Assembly (NCBI GenBank): GCA_964035575.1
Contig: OZ037886.1
Span: 682,001-746,000, forward strand
Length of the DNA: 64,000 bases
Source: Rhynchopus sp. YZ270_cl-10
Lineage: Eukaryota; Euglenozoa; Diplonemea; Diplonemida; Diplonemidae
Direction: 5' to 3'
The translations under genes were made by a program, and so were the position numbers. Below, one piece after another: positions 23,101 to 32,889 of this stretch. Position 1 is the stretch's first letter; every line of letters begins with the position of its first letter. The notes under the pieces are model-generated. The model ran no database searches. It saw only the letters and a list, made by a program, of their open reading frames with translations, and was not told the origin of the DNA.

Positions 23101-26100
23101 CGCATGCGCTCTACTTCCTCTGGTGACTCCGTTAGGTCCTGGTAGTGTTGTGTAGGGAGGGTAGGGGTAAGGGGTGATGAGAGTGCATACCAGAAGGCTG
23201 CGAAGACGTTCGACCTCGTTCATAAGCGCAGCATTGTCCTCATCGTACTCACGCCTGTCTGTGCCATTGCGGAGCTGCTCGACCTCTTGAATGAGCTGTC
23301 TATTGCGTTCCATCAGCATCGAGTTGACCTCACCATTGTCCCCTGCTTCCTCCTGCTCTGCCTTGGCAAGGAGACGGTGGCATTCGTTGATCTGTTCCTT
23401 CAAGGCTTCGTTCTCCTGGACAGTGCGCTGGTGGTTTGCGTCCGGTCGGTATGGAGTGCCCCCTTCCTGCTCTTCCTGCTCCAGGAGGCGGTGGCATTCG
23501 GCGATCTCATCACGCAGACGAAGGTTGTCGCGCTCGACGTCGTCGTGCTTTGCGACCATGGCGTGGTGGTGTGCGGTAAGCGGTTTGCCCTGACCGTAGC
23601 GCGGTGCAGTGAGGGATGCAAGCTCCTGCTTGAGCTGGGTGTTGCCCTTTTCTAGGTTTGCGTGCCTCATTGCGACCATACGTTGATGTGGGGTCAAAGC
23701 CTTGGCAGGGGATCCCTGCCGCCCTGTGTGGTATCCTAGCCCTGCACGTCCTCTACCAAGTAGACTGCGGCACTCTGCAATCTCCTCGCGGAGGTGGTCA
23801 TTGTCGCGTGCAGTGTTGCTCTGCAGGGCCTGCAGCATATGGTCGTTAGGCTGCAGGTCAGGTCCAAGCTCTGCCTCAGCCTCTGCCAGGAGGCGGTGGC
23901 AGTCTGCTATCTCGTTGCGCAGACGCATGTTGTCGCGTTGTGCGTCGTCGTGCTTGGCAACCAACATATGTTGATGTGGAGAAAGCGTCGGTCCCTGTCC
24001 AGAAGGTGTGCTCAGGGTACGGTGGCACTCCGCAAGCTTCTCCTTGAGTTGTGCATTGCCTCGGTCGATGTTTTCGTGTCGTTTGGCGATCATGCGTTGG
24101 TGTGCGGTGAGTGGCTTGGCACCTCCGTGAAGGTCGCTCCGCCCACCACCACCACCACCACCGCCGGGGTGCCGAGCACGTAAAAGGTTGCGGCACTCTG
24201 CAATCTCCTCACGAAGCTGGTCGTTATCGTGCGCAGTGTTGTCCTGTACAGCTTGGAGCATGCGGTCGTCGACCCCTTCAGCGGCCATCTCCGCCTCTGC
24301 TTTGGCAAGCAGCTTGTGGCACCCGGCGATCTCGTCTTGGAGGGCTCGGTTCTCCCTTAGAATGTACTCCTGATTGGCCAGCTGGTGTTCAAGCTCTGCC
24401 AGACGTTCGTAAGGGGCATGGTGCCCCTGGGCCGGCACCGTTGCTGCCAAGGGGTCGTATGGCGAGCCTCCCTCCTGGTTGGCCAGTAGACGGTGGCATT
24501 CTGCGATCTCAGCCTTCAACCCTCGGTTCTCCCTCAAGACGTGTTCGTGGTTGGCAGCTTGTGTCTCCATCGCTGCCATACGCTGATAAGAAGGCGCCTT
24601 CGCAAACCCATCCACACCACCACCCGCCTCAGCCTTCGCCAACGTTCTGTGGAAGGCTGCAATCTCGTCCTTCAGTGCTTTGTTCTCTCGCGACACGTCG
24701 TCGCTGCTTTTCAGTTGATTTTCGAGATCGACAATGCGTTTGTAAGGTGCAGGGTACGAAGCCAGGTTCCCAAGAGGCCCTTCCTCCTCCTTAGCCAGGA
24801 GGCGGTGGTAGCCGGCGATCTCCTCTTGGAGCTTCCGCTTCTCACGCACGACATCTTCGTGAGCGGTCAGCTGCTTCTCCAACTCCACAATCTTTGCATA
24901 CGGTGTATGCGTGATCCCCGTCCTACCAGGAACCTCCAAGAGCAGGCCGTCCGCTTCTGCGTTTGCGAGGATACGGTGGCACTCTGCCTTTTCCTCTTGC
25001 AGTCTGCGGTTTTCTTTGGACATGCGTTCGTGATCGGCTAAATGGCCTTCCAGGTCTAGGATACGTTGGTACAACTGTGCGATTTCTGCTCCATCACCTT
25101 CACCACGTTTCACTTCCCAGGGACGTCCGTTCTGCGACAGCGCAGGCCATATGGCACCCGGCTGCGTATCAGAAGCTGACAACGTGTCCTCTGTGTTGCC
25201 CATGCTTTGTCTTCTTGGGTTGTGCTGTTGTGCCTTCTGCTCCTCAAGGAGGTGCAGGAGACGTTTGTTGCCTTGGCGGAGCCGTTCCACCTCTCCGGTG
25301 AGCACCTGGTTCTCTGTCTCCATGGCAAGGATGTTGTTCACGTTCAGTGTCGAGAGGGGGAGGTCTCCGTGGTGCCCCTTCCCTCCACCTCCCTTCCCGG
25401 GGGACACACTGCCACCCCTGCTCGTACCCCGTGGAGGGTCGTTCTTGAGGAGGGCTGACAGCTCCCGGTTCTTTTCCTCAGAAGCGCGCAGCCGGTCTGC
25501 CATCTCTGCCACCTTCTGTAATGCACGGTTGCGTTCTCCACGGAGATCTCCGTCTCCATTGTTGTCTCCTTCCGTAGGGGCAGATGCGCGTCTCACTCTG
25601 CCCGCAGCTTTCGCTGCTGCACCCAAAGAAATGTCCTTCGGTTTTTTATCCCGAGAAAGCTGTGGTTTGCGGGTCTCCTCCCGAGCGCGGATGGGAGAGA
25701 AGGACATAACGGCAGAGTTTGCACCAGGGTTGTTCGCTTTGTTTTGTTCTGCGGCAGCGATTTCGGGGGGTGGGGGTTCTGGGTAGCCGTAGGGTTGTTG
25801 TTGTTGCTGTGGTGGGTGGTTCAATGCGTGTGTCGGCATGCCTGGAGCAGGTGTGCTAATGTTGTGTCTCACCCCACCGCGGATGAGGTCAGCACGCTCG
25901 CGTTGGAGGTTGTCAACCATCATGCGCGACTCCTTCAGCATGCCCTCCTTCTCCTCAAACTCCTCCAGCAGTTTTTTGTAGTCCCCATAAAGGTTCTTGC
26001 CCTGAGCGTGCGAGGTTTTGAGCATCTGCTCCAACCGCCCCACCTCGCTTAGCAGATCATGCGCAGAGTGTCCTCCAAGAGACTGGGCGTGTTGCTGGTT

Positions 26101-26568
26101 GAGGTTCTCCATCGCGTTTTCAAGAAGCTCTCCCTCCTCATGCTTTGTACGGAGCGTGCGTTCTAAGGTGCTGATGTGGTCTTTGAGGGAGCCGATCTGG
26201 TCTTTGTGTTCTTCGATGAGGATGTCTTTTGATTGGAGCTGGGATTGCATATGCATTTGTCTGCTGCGGAGGTCGTGCAGTTGGTCTTCTACGTCGTCTT
26301 GGCCATAACCACCACCACCACCACTACCACCGCCAATATTACCATTATTGCTGTGGCTGTTGTACCCACCATGACTACTCTCATAAGCACTCATCCGCCT
26401 TGAAGGCGGTGGGTACGGCCCAGACGGCAGCGGTGAAGGCATCGACGTCGCCGCCGTGAAGAACCCACTCCCATGCCGGCTCGGACTCACACTCCGATGT
26501 TCCGCATAGCTCTGCCCCCACGACTCACGCCGCCGCTCTTCTCGCGTCTCTCTGTAACTCCGGGGCAT
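20138..26568 (-). CDS. Very large coiled-coil protein with C-terminal tyrosine/lysine repeats
   Basis: Six exons in frame: 23191-26568, 23079-23138, 22903-23025, 22670-22831, 22549-22623 and 20138-22504; 2,054 aa. All five introns (44-71 bases) start GTATG. Residues 1-120 are basic and Gly/Ser-rich. About 80-1300 is near-continuous coiled coil, including some 12 diverged repeats with the core EIAECHRLLA or similar, each separated by a loop. The last exon begins with more coiled coil, then has about 13 repeats of 36-42 residues built on the pattern TRKGVMRRAYNKL, followed by a basic helix and a linker ending HVLQGL in the best copies. The C-terminus is Pro/Ser-rich. Such proteins in flagellates are often cytoskeletal or basal-body components; that role is inference. 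The Tyr-x-Lys-Leu repeat resembles centrin-binding Sfi1 repeats in length but lacks their tryptophan. I do not assign a name. Confidence 0.85.
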
Positions 26569-26771
26569 GTTGTGACCTCACCTCAGTGCATAATGCCCAA
26601 TAGTGTACGCTAGGATGGTGGGATGGTAGGGTAGTGGGGTAGTGGGGTGAGTTGAGAGGTTAGATGAAAAAGGTTGCATGTGGGTGGGGGGGTGCATGTT
26701 CGAAAGATTGTGCTACCTAATTTTTGCTTTGCTTGATACGAAGAAAAAATAAAACGGAGTTACCGTACTGC

Positions 26772-27846
26772 TTAGCACATACGCGCGATCAGGGCGCTGT
26801 GGTGGTGGTGGTGTGTGAGTGTGGGGATGAGTTATTGAGGAAGAGTAAAGGAGGTGTGTGATGTGTTGCATACTTGATGAGGTTTTCGCGGCATCCGAAG
26901 TCTCCTCCCTCAACGAAGTGCGAGTTCTTGTACTTCAGTCCACCGTTAGGGGTGGAGAGCTTGAAGGGCCAGCATGCGTGTGCCACCTCGCTGAAGTTGT
27001 CTCCGCACGCGAAGAGCTGGTTGACAACGTCCTCAGCGCAGATCACTGCTCCCTTAGTCTTCTTCTCGAGGGCCTCCTGCACAACCTGTGGAGAGAAAGG
27101 AGTGTTCAGCAAATGTTGTGTTTGTTGTAAAGGTCGCAAAAGTGTGTTTCGATTCATATCAGTATCCTATAAGTCCAATGGACTGGCAGAACAAAACAAA
27201 AAATGAACAATACCTCGTTCTCGGAGATCGGGATACGGTTTCCCTTGATGGAGAGGTATCCACGCTTGTACACAAGGGCGCGGACGGTCTTCTCAGACGG
27301 GTATCTGTGGTGGTGTGGTGGAGGTGAATAAATGTCAGTGTTTGAGTAGTGCGAACAATTGAAAGATAAATCAAGTGCAAAGTGCAAACGTCTCATCGTT
27401 CATCGGCGAACGCAGGCACGGAAGAAACGAGGAACATACCCCCAGGCGATGAAGGGCTCAACGCGACGGAGCATGTTGATGGTCGCCTTGTTCAGCTTCA
27501 CGAACACTCCGGTGTGGATCTGGCGGAGACGGAGAAGCTGCAGGATCTTACGCGGCTTGGGTGCAACGTCGTTGATACCACGGATACGCACAACGAACGC
27601 CACCTTTGCCTCGGGCTCGCTGAAGAAGTTGCCAGTCTTGGCGGCGGTCGCGCGCATGGCCTTGAGGGAGTTCTTCTCGGCCTTGTACTGCTTCTTGTAC
27701 TGCACGGCGCGCTTCATGTACTCACGACGCTGGGCGCATGCCTTCTCCACGGCGGCGGCGTCCTTCTTGAGGGCGGCTCCCTTCGACTTGGCGGCAGCGG
27801 CCTGAGCCTTCTTCTGCGACTCGGGGACGGGCACGGCACGGGGCAT
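26772..27846 (-). CDS. RPL7: Ribosomal protein uL30 (RPL7), copy 1
   Basis: Four exons, 27440-27846, 27214-27304, 26874-27085 and 26772-26796, give 244 aa, close to the 248 of human RPL7. Diagnostic parts are [45 protein letters not shown] across intron 1, [12 protein letters not shown], and [11 protein letters not shown] followed by the tiny last exon ending ALIARMC. Intron boundaries follow GTATG/GTATT...AG and keep frame in both copies. Intron 1 contains an R1 repeat. The product is a 60S subunit protein contacting 5S rRNA. A second copy lies upstream on the same strand. Confidence 0.95.
27375..27419 (-). repeat. R1 hairpin repeat, copy d, in uL30 copy 1 intron 1
   Basis: CAAAGTGCAAACGTCTC and the perfect hairpin CGTTCATCGGCGAACG followed by CAGGCACG. 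Confidence 0.8.
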
Positions 27847-28488
27847 TTTGTTCTTTTTCTTTTCTTCTACCTGGTGGCGGGATGAGGGTCAATTGCATGT
27901 ATCTTTCTCTCTTTGCTCTGGGACGTTTTCCTCACACTCAATTTCAAAAATATATCAGCACTCAACCCAACAACAAGAAGGGTATTTCCGTAGAAAAACT
28001 TAACAAAAAAAAAAGACCCTGAAGACATGCTAGCGACGTCGCTGCCTTGCAGGCAGTTTTCACTATCCAGAAAAACACTCTGAAGAAAAGGCCTACAGCC
28101 TTTTTTTGGAAAAATGGAGAAATAATGTGAGTGCCGAATGGTGCACAACACGACACTGCACCTCTACAGAGAGAATGGAAACGGAAAACAAAAAAAAAAC
28201 GGGTGTTTGGGGGGCTGAAGGGAAACGGGGAGAGGAAGTGACCCTGCGCAGTGCGTTCTTTTTTTACTGATAACCCTTTGGCAACTCCAACACCAACGAG
28301 GGAAAAGGGGACGACACAGGTAAAAAAAATATTGCCCATGTCTCCACTGATGACATCCGTGGGGGGGGTTTGGGGGGCGAGGGGGGACGGGGTACGGGGT
28401 GTGGGCAGGGGCAATGATCCGGCCGAAGGGGCCCTCTCACAGGTCCCCTAATATGTTTCAAATAGTGTCAATCGATACGTCGCTACGC
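27847..28488. other. Spacer between the two uL30 genes
   Basis: No gene. A second G-tract region lies at 28361-28415 (runs of 4-8 G on the plus strand), again C-rich on the transcribed strand. Confidence 0.65.
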
Positions 28489-29535
28489 TTAGCACATACG
28501 CGCGATCAGGGCGCTGTGGTGGTGGTGGTGTGTGGAGTGTGGGAATGAGTCATTGAGGAGAGTAAAGGGGGTGTGTGATGTGTTGCATACTTGATGAGGT
28601 TTTCGCGGCATCCGAAGTCTCCTCCCTCAACGAAGTGCGAGTTCTTGTACTTCAGTCCACCGTTAGGGGTGGAGAGCTTGAAGGGCCAGCATGCGTGTGC
28701 CACCTCGCTGAAGTTGTCTCCGCACGCGAAGAGCTGGTTGACAACGTCCTCAGCGCAGATCACTGCTCCCTTAGTCTTCTTCTCGAGGGCCTCCTGCACA
28801 ACCTGTGGAGAGAAAGGAGTGTTCAGCGAATGTTGTGTTTGTTGTAAAGGTCGCAAAAGTGTTTCGATTCATATCAAAAAAGAAGAAAAAAACGAACAAT
28901 ACCTCGTTCTCGGAGATCGGGATACGGTTTCCCTTGATGGAGAGGTATCCACGCTTGTAGACAAGGGCGCGGACGGTCTTCTCAGACGGGTATCTGTGGT
29001 GGTGTGGTGGAGGTGAATAAATGTCAGTGTTTGAGTAGTGTGAAGAACTGAAAGATAAATCAAGTTCCAAGTGCAAACGTCTCACCGTTCATCGGCGAAC
29101 GCAGGCACGGAAGAAACGAGGAACATACCCCCAGGCGATGAAGGGCTCAACGCGACGGAGCATGTTGATGGTCGCCTTGTTCAGCTTCACGAACACTCCG
29201 GTGTGGATCTGGCGGAGACGGAGAAGCTGCAGGATCTTACGCGGCTTGGGTGCAACGTCGTTGATACCACGGATACGCACAACGAACGCCACCTTTGCCT
29301 CGGGCTCGCTGAAGAAGTTGCCAGTCTTGGCGGCGGTCGCGCGCATGGCCTTGAGGGAGTTCTTCTCGGCCTTGTACTGCTTCTTGTACTGCACGGCGCG
29401 CTTCATGTACTCACGACGCTGGGCGCATGCCTTCTCCACGGCGGCGGCGTCCTTCTTGAGGGCGGCTCCCTTCGACTTGGCGGCAGCGGCCTGCGCCTTC
29501 TTCTGCGACTCGGGGACGGGCACGGCACGGGGCAT
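28489..29535 (-). CDS. RPL7: Ribosomal protein uL30 (RPL7), copy 2
   Basis: Exons 29129-29535, 28903-28993, 28591-28802 and 28489-28513 have exactly the lengths seen in copy 1 (407, 91, 212 and 25 bases), and the protein is identical or nearly so (244 aa). Differences are confined mainly to introns, for example a shortened intron 2. An acceptor (CCCCAACAG) lies 29 bases before the ATG. Intron 1 carries an R1 repeat at the same position as copy 1, so that insertion predates the duplication or was spread by gene conversion. Confidence 0.95.
29066..29108 (-). repeat. R1 hairpin repeat, copy e, in uL30 copy 2 intron 1
   Basis: The same insertion as in uL30 copy 1, with CCGTTCATCGGCGAACG. Confidence 0.8.
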
Positions 29536-29563
29536 AGTTTCTTTTTACTTTCTTTGTTGGATG

Positions 29564-29567
29564 TCTG
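29564..29567 (-). other. Probable trans-splice acceptor, uL30 copy 2
   Basis: Minus-strand CCCAACCCCAACAG, 29 bases before the ATG at 29535. Confidence 0.4.
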
Positions 29568-29965
29568 TTGGGGTTGGGTTCTATTTTGTTGCCTTGAAAT
29601 AAATCACGACTGCGCACAGACCACCCAACGGTGTCACACTGAGTGCCAGGGAGCACCTTCTCAGACGTCTTTAATACTATACCAAGAGATAGTTCATCTC
29701 ACCATGCATATAGCAAGACACCTCCTCAGATCGATAACAAGACATTACACAAAGAGACCTCGCTTTTTTGTTGTTGTTCGCAGAATCAACCCTATCAATA
29801 GACACGGCCACAATATTCCCTGGGCTAGGAGATGTTTGTATCTCAACCACAAAAAAAAAAAAGAAAAATCACGCTGAGATGTTTGAAAGCGAAAAAAAAA
29901 TACCCCATTGTCCCCCCCCCATTTTTTCCACTCCACAGGAGACTTCCCCCACCCTCCCCTACCCC
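29568..29965. other. Intergenic stretch, no gene seen
   Basis: Mixed sequence between the uL30 copy 2 acceptor and the CCR4-like stop codon. A poly-A run is at 29848. Confidence 0.6.
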
Positions 29966-31712
29966 CTAGCTGAGAGTATCGCTGTATAAACCAGCGTGCG
30001 CAAACTGTAATTTACCCCGATCTGTGTGCAGTTTGCCGCTGTAGTATCCATGCGGCCCTGTAGGCTCCATTCTGCCTCCAGAGGACATATAATTGTAGAG
30101 CTGAGAATCAGGTGTCATGTTAAAGTCACCTGCAAGGATGGCTGACTTGCCCTCCTCCCGAGGGAGAGCCACGTCGCAGACTACAGGGATATGGTCGCTT
30201 CCGTGGTCATGGCAGGGCAGACCTACGAAACGAGCCTCCGTGAACGGCGAAGGTGAACACGTCGACACACACGTTGCGTTGTGCAGCCAAACATAATCCA
30301 CAGTACCACTAAACGTATCGTGCGAAGATGTCCACCACGGTTCGTATCCATTCGCCTGTTTTGATTTTTATTGGAAATTTTGAGTTGTATTATACCCCAC
30401 GATACTGTCGCACAACCCTTCATATATGGCTTTGTACTTAGATTGCAGTCTTTTCGGATACTCGGGTGTGAAAAGGGGGGATTTGGGAGTGGTAATGGGT
30501 AATGGGTAATACCTGCGGATAAGCTGACGTCAGAGGCGGCTTCTCGCCATCTAAAAATTCCTTCAGTGCTTTGAGCACCCGCCCCATTTGGTACTGCTTG
30601 ACATCCCCACGGCTGGGGTGGAAGTATATGTGGTTGCAGTTGAAGAATATCTTTCGGTCGGTCCCTTTTGGGCTGAGGATGCGTACCAGCGAGACCTGCG
30701 GCTTCATGAGGCGTTGGGGTGTGTTGCTCATCATGTTTATTTTGAAGGAGTGGAGCGAGACAAACTTATCCTTCGCCCAGCACACCATCACACCGTCCAG
30801 CTGACCCACCTTCGGGGTGAACTCGCTTTTGTACCCCCTCGTTCTGAGATGCGTCTGCAGGTCCTCCGCAACACTGCTACCCACCTCCTGGAAAGCGATC
30901 AGGTCGGGCCGGTACAGATCGATATCCTCTAACACCTGCTGTTTTCTGACATCCCAGGACAGTACCGCCCGTGGATTTGCTTTGCCCCCTTTGAGATGTG
31001 TATACAACTCATTTTCGTATTTATTTGCCGCCCATTCAGCCAGAACATTGTACGTCATGACACGGATAGTGATATTGCTTGCTGCAGGGTGCCCTGTTGG
31101 TTCCTCATCGAAGCTAAGGTTAGGTGTGACACTTCGTAGAATATCGGATTTCTGTAACGCCTTTTGCGCTACACTAGACGTCCGTCGTGCATCCACACGA
31201 CGTCGCTTTGCTGCGGGTTGATGATCCTCTACGATAGGAAAGCGTCTTTTGGAAGGGGATGCCGCCTTTGCAGTGGGAGTCGGGGCATTTGATGAGGGCT
31301 TCTTGGATTTAACCTTTTCTTTGACTTTCTCGCGTCGCCGTTTTTTATCTGCAAAGGTGAATGATATTTCATTTGAATTCGCAACAACCTTGCGAACCTC
31401 TGCTAGATTGTAGACCGCCATGCCATTGATGCTGCGTATCTTACGTTCGCTGTACATCTGCAATGCAAGAGAAGCCTCGCGTGGTGCTACCAAGGTTTCC
31501 TCCTTATACGACTGTATCTTCATATCCTCCGAAAACACCAATCCAAACCCAACCTTGCTCTTCCCCGCAGGCCTGCGAAACGTGATAACATCCTCTGCAG
31601 CAGCGTCAGCACCATCTAGCTTTTCCTTCCATTTACACGCACCCTCACTCATTCGATGAATGTCAACGACCTTAAACGTTTTTGTAGACGACTTCGGGCT
31701 CAAAGCATCCAT
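29966..31712 (-). CDS. PDZ-like domain + CCR4-type EEP nuclease with permuted catalytic blocks
   Basis: Exon 1 is 30513-31712, exon 2 30401-30460 and exon 3 29966-30355; 549 aa. The start MDALSPKSST lies 16 bases below an acceptor (ATTTAATCAG). Residues about 40-120 look like a PDZ fold (GFGLVFSEDMK, IRSINGMAVYN). A basic, nuclear-signal-like linker (AAKRRRVDARR) follows. From about 215 an endonuclease/exonuclease/phosphatase domain of the CCR4/Nocturnin/PDE12 type starts: VMTYNVLAEW, LSWDVRKQQVL, RPDLIAFQEV, NCNHIYFHP. In CCR4 enzymes the GDFN block comes next, then SAY, GTxDY and finally SDH. Here TSAYPQ follows directly after DGEKPP, then GTVDYVWL and GSDHIPVV (about 473), and only afterwards AILAGDFNMTPDS (about 496). 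All catalytic motifs are present, but the order is changed. The exon 2 donor (GTGGGG) was chosen to keep frame and is uncertain. Likely role: 3'-5' deadenylase or 2',5'-phosphodiesterase. Confidence 0.75.
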
Positions 31713-31727
31713 TTTATTGGAGGTCCA

Positions 31728-31731
31728 CCTG
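31728..31731 (-). other. Probable trans-splice acceptor, CCR4-like gene
   Basis: Minus-strand CTCATTTAATCAG, 16 bases before the ATG at 31712. Confidence 0.45.
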
Positions 31732-31770
31732 ATTAAATGAGATGAGGGAGGCAACAAAAGGTTTTTTTTT

Positions 31771-31862
31771 AAAACTGCTCCTAACGGTGTACCTTACCTT
31801 GGTAGGTGCACTGGGGGGGGTGGACCCCCAAATCATACAGTTCTACATCGATTTTGGTTTAC
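31771..31862 (-). repeat. R2 repeat, copy b (diverged)
   Basis: CTGCTCCTAACGGTGTACC, then GGGGGGTGGACCCCC and CATACAGTTCTACATCG, just upstream of the CCR4-like gene. Confidence 0.7.
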
Positions 31863-31929
31863 ATTATCATAAAGAGGGGGAGAAAAGTATCTTTAAAATG
31901 GAAAAGGTGGTTAGGGGTTAGGGGTTAGG

Positions 31930-32376
31930 TTAGGGTAAAGGGAGATCAAATGCGTCATCTCCAGTGGAGGCTTCTATTATGCCTGTAGAGAGGCTTGCGA
32001 GCTTTCCTTTCATCTCCTTGACAGCTTGGAGAATGCTGTATTTGAACGATTCTGCTTCGGTGAGTTGCGTTTGAAGGTCTTTGACTTCTGCTTCGAAAAT
32101 GCGGTTTTGGCTAAGAAGGTATTGCGATCTAGCTGGTTGGGCATCCGTCAGGCTTTGTACTGCAGAGGCCAGCTTGTCGCATTTCACACGTAACCGTTCC
32201 ACCTCCTCTTTCATCTCGAGATAGCTCTGTGCGCTCTGTGCACAGTACGTCACCTCATTCTCACTGCTCTCTATGCTAACCTCAACACCCAACACTGCCT
32301 TCAGCCGTTCGAGAAGTGTTTCATCTTCACCCAATTCTACTATACCCAAAGGTAGCTTCAAATATGTTTCTTTCAT
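31930..32376 (-). CDS. Small coiled-coil protein
   Basis: Single exon of 148 aa starting MKETYLKLPLGIVELG. An acceptor (TCTTTCACAG) lies 23 bases before the ATG and excludes a longer upstream frame. Residues about 55-125 are heptad-rich (YLEMKEEVERLRVKCDKLA, then FEAEVKDLQTQLTEAE), so a parallel coiled coil is expected; the ends are short and uncharged. No family is recognised. It lies between the CCR4-like gene and the methyltransferase gene, with R2 repeats on both sides. Confidence 0.6.
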   Translation of the reverse strand: MKETYLKLPLGIVELGEDETLLERLKAVLGVEVSIESSENEVTYCAQSAQSYLEMKEEVERLRVKCDKLASAVQSLTDAQPARSQYLLSQNRIFEAEVKDLQTQLTEAESFKYSILQAVKEMKGKLASLSTGIIEASTGDDAFDLPLP

Positions 32377-32398
32377 GTGTAAATATAAAGTGTAAGTG

Positions 32399-32402
32399 AC
32401 TG
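32399..32402 (-). other. Probable trans-splice acceptor, small coiled-coil gene
   Basis: Minus-strand ATATCTTTCACAG, 23 bases before the ATG at 32376. Confidence 0.45.
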
Positions 32403-32438
32403 TGAAAGATATAGGAAGGGGGGGGAAAGGAGAGAGGA

Positions 32439-32524
32439 AAATTGAAATACAAATAGCCTCGCTCGTGAACAGTGTACCAGGTGGACCCCATACCATTGCG
32501 GTCCTGCATCTATTTTGAGGTTTA
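32439..32524 (-). repeat. R2 repeat, copy c
   Basis: TTGAAATACAAATAGCC, CTCGTGAACAGTGTACC, GGTGGACCCC and GCGGTCCTGCATC. Confidence 0.8.
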
Positions 32525-32889
32525 TGAAAGGAGAAAAAAATACAGTACTGTTTTCGTTAATGTTATAATTTTTTGCATGGATTTTTGCAAAAAAAAAATA
32601 ATGGGGGGAAAAGGAGGAGAGGGGAGAGATAGAAAATGAATGAACGAAGCCCGCAGTGGGATCACTCATGCAATGCTGAAAATAAAGGGGAAGTTGCGAA
32701 AAATCCCAAAACCCATAAAAGAGTACGTAATGAAACGTTTCGGGGTGAACGTACCCCAGTGTATATCTTTGGATCCGCCGTGGGATCCTTTTTCTTTCGT
32801 AGCTTTTTCACCCTGGGAAAAAAAAACTTACCGTTTTTCGTCCAACCACCCTATCCCCATTTTTTGTTCTTCTGTGCTCTCCCTTTACC
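32525..32889. other. Intergenic stretch, no gene seen
   Basis: A/T runs and low-complexity purines beyond R2 copy c. No repeat family or frame was recognised. Confidence 0.6.

Noticed and set aside
27382-27885. Plus-strand 167-aa frame opposite uL30 (and its twin near 29071)
   Set aside because: It is antisense to a certain ribosomal protein gene and crosses its intron.
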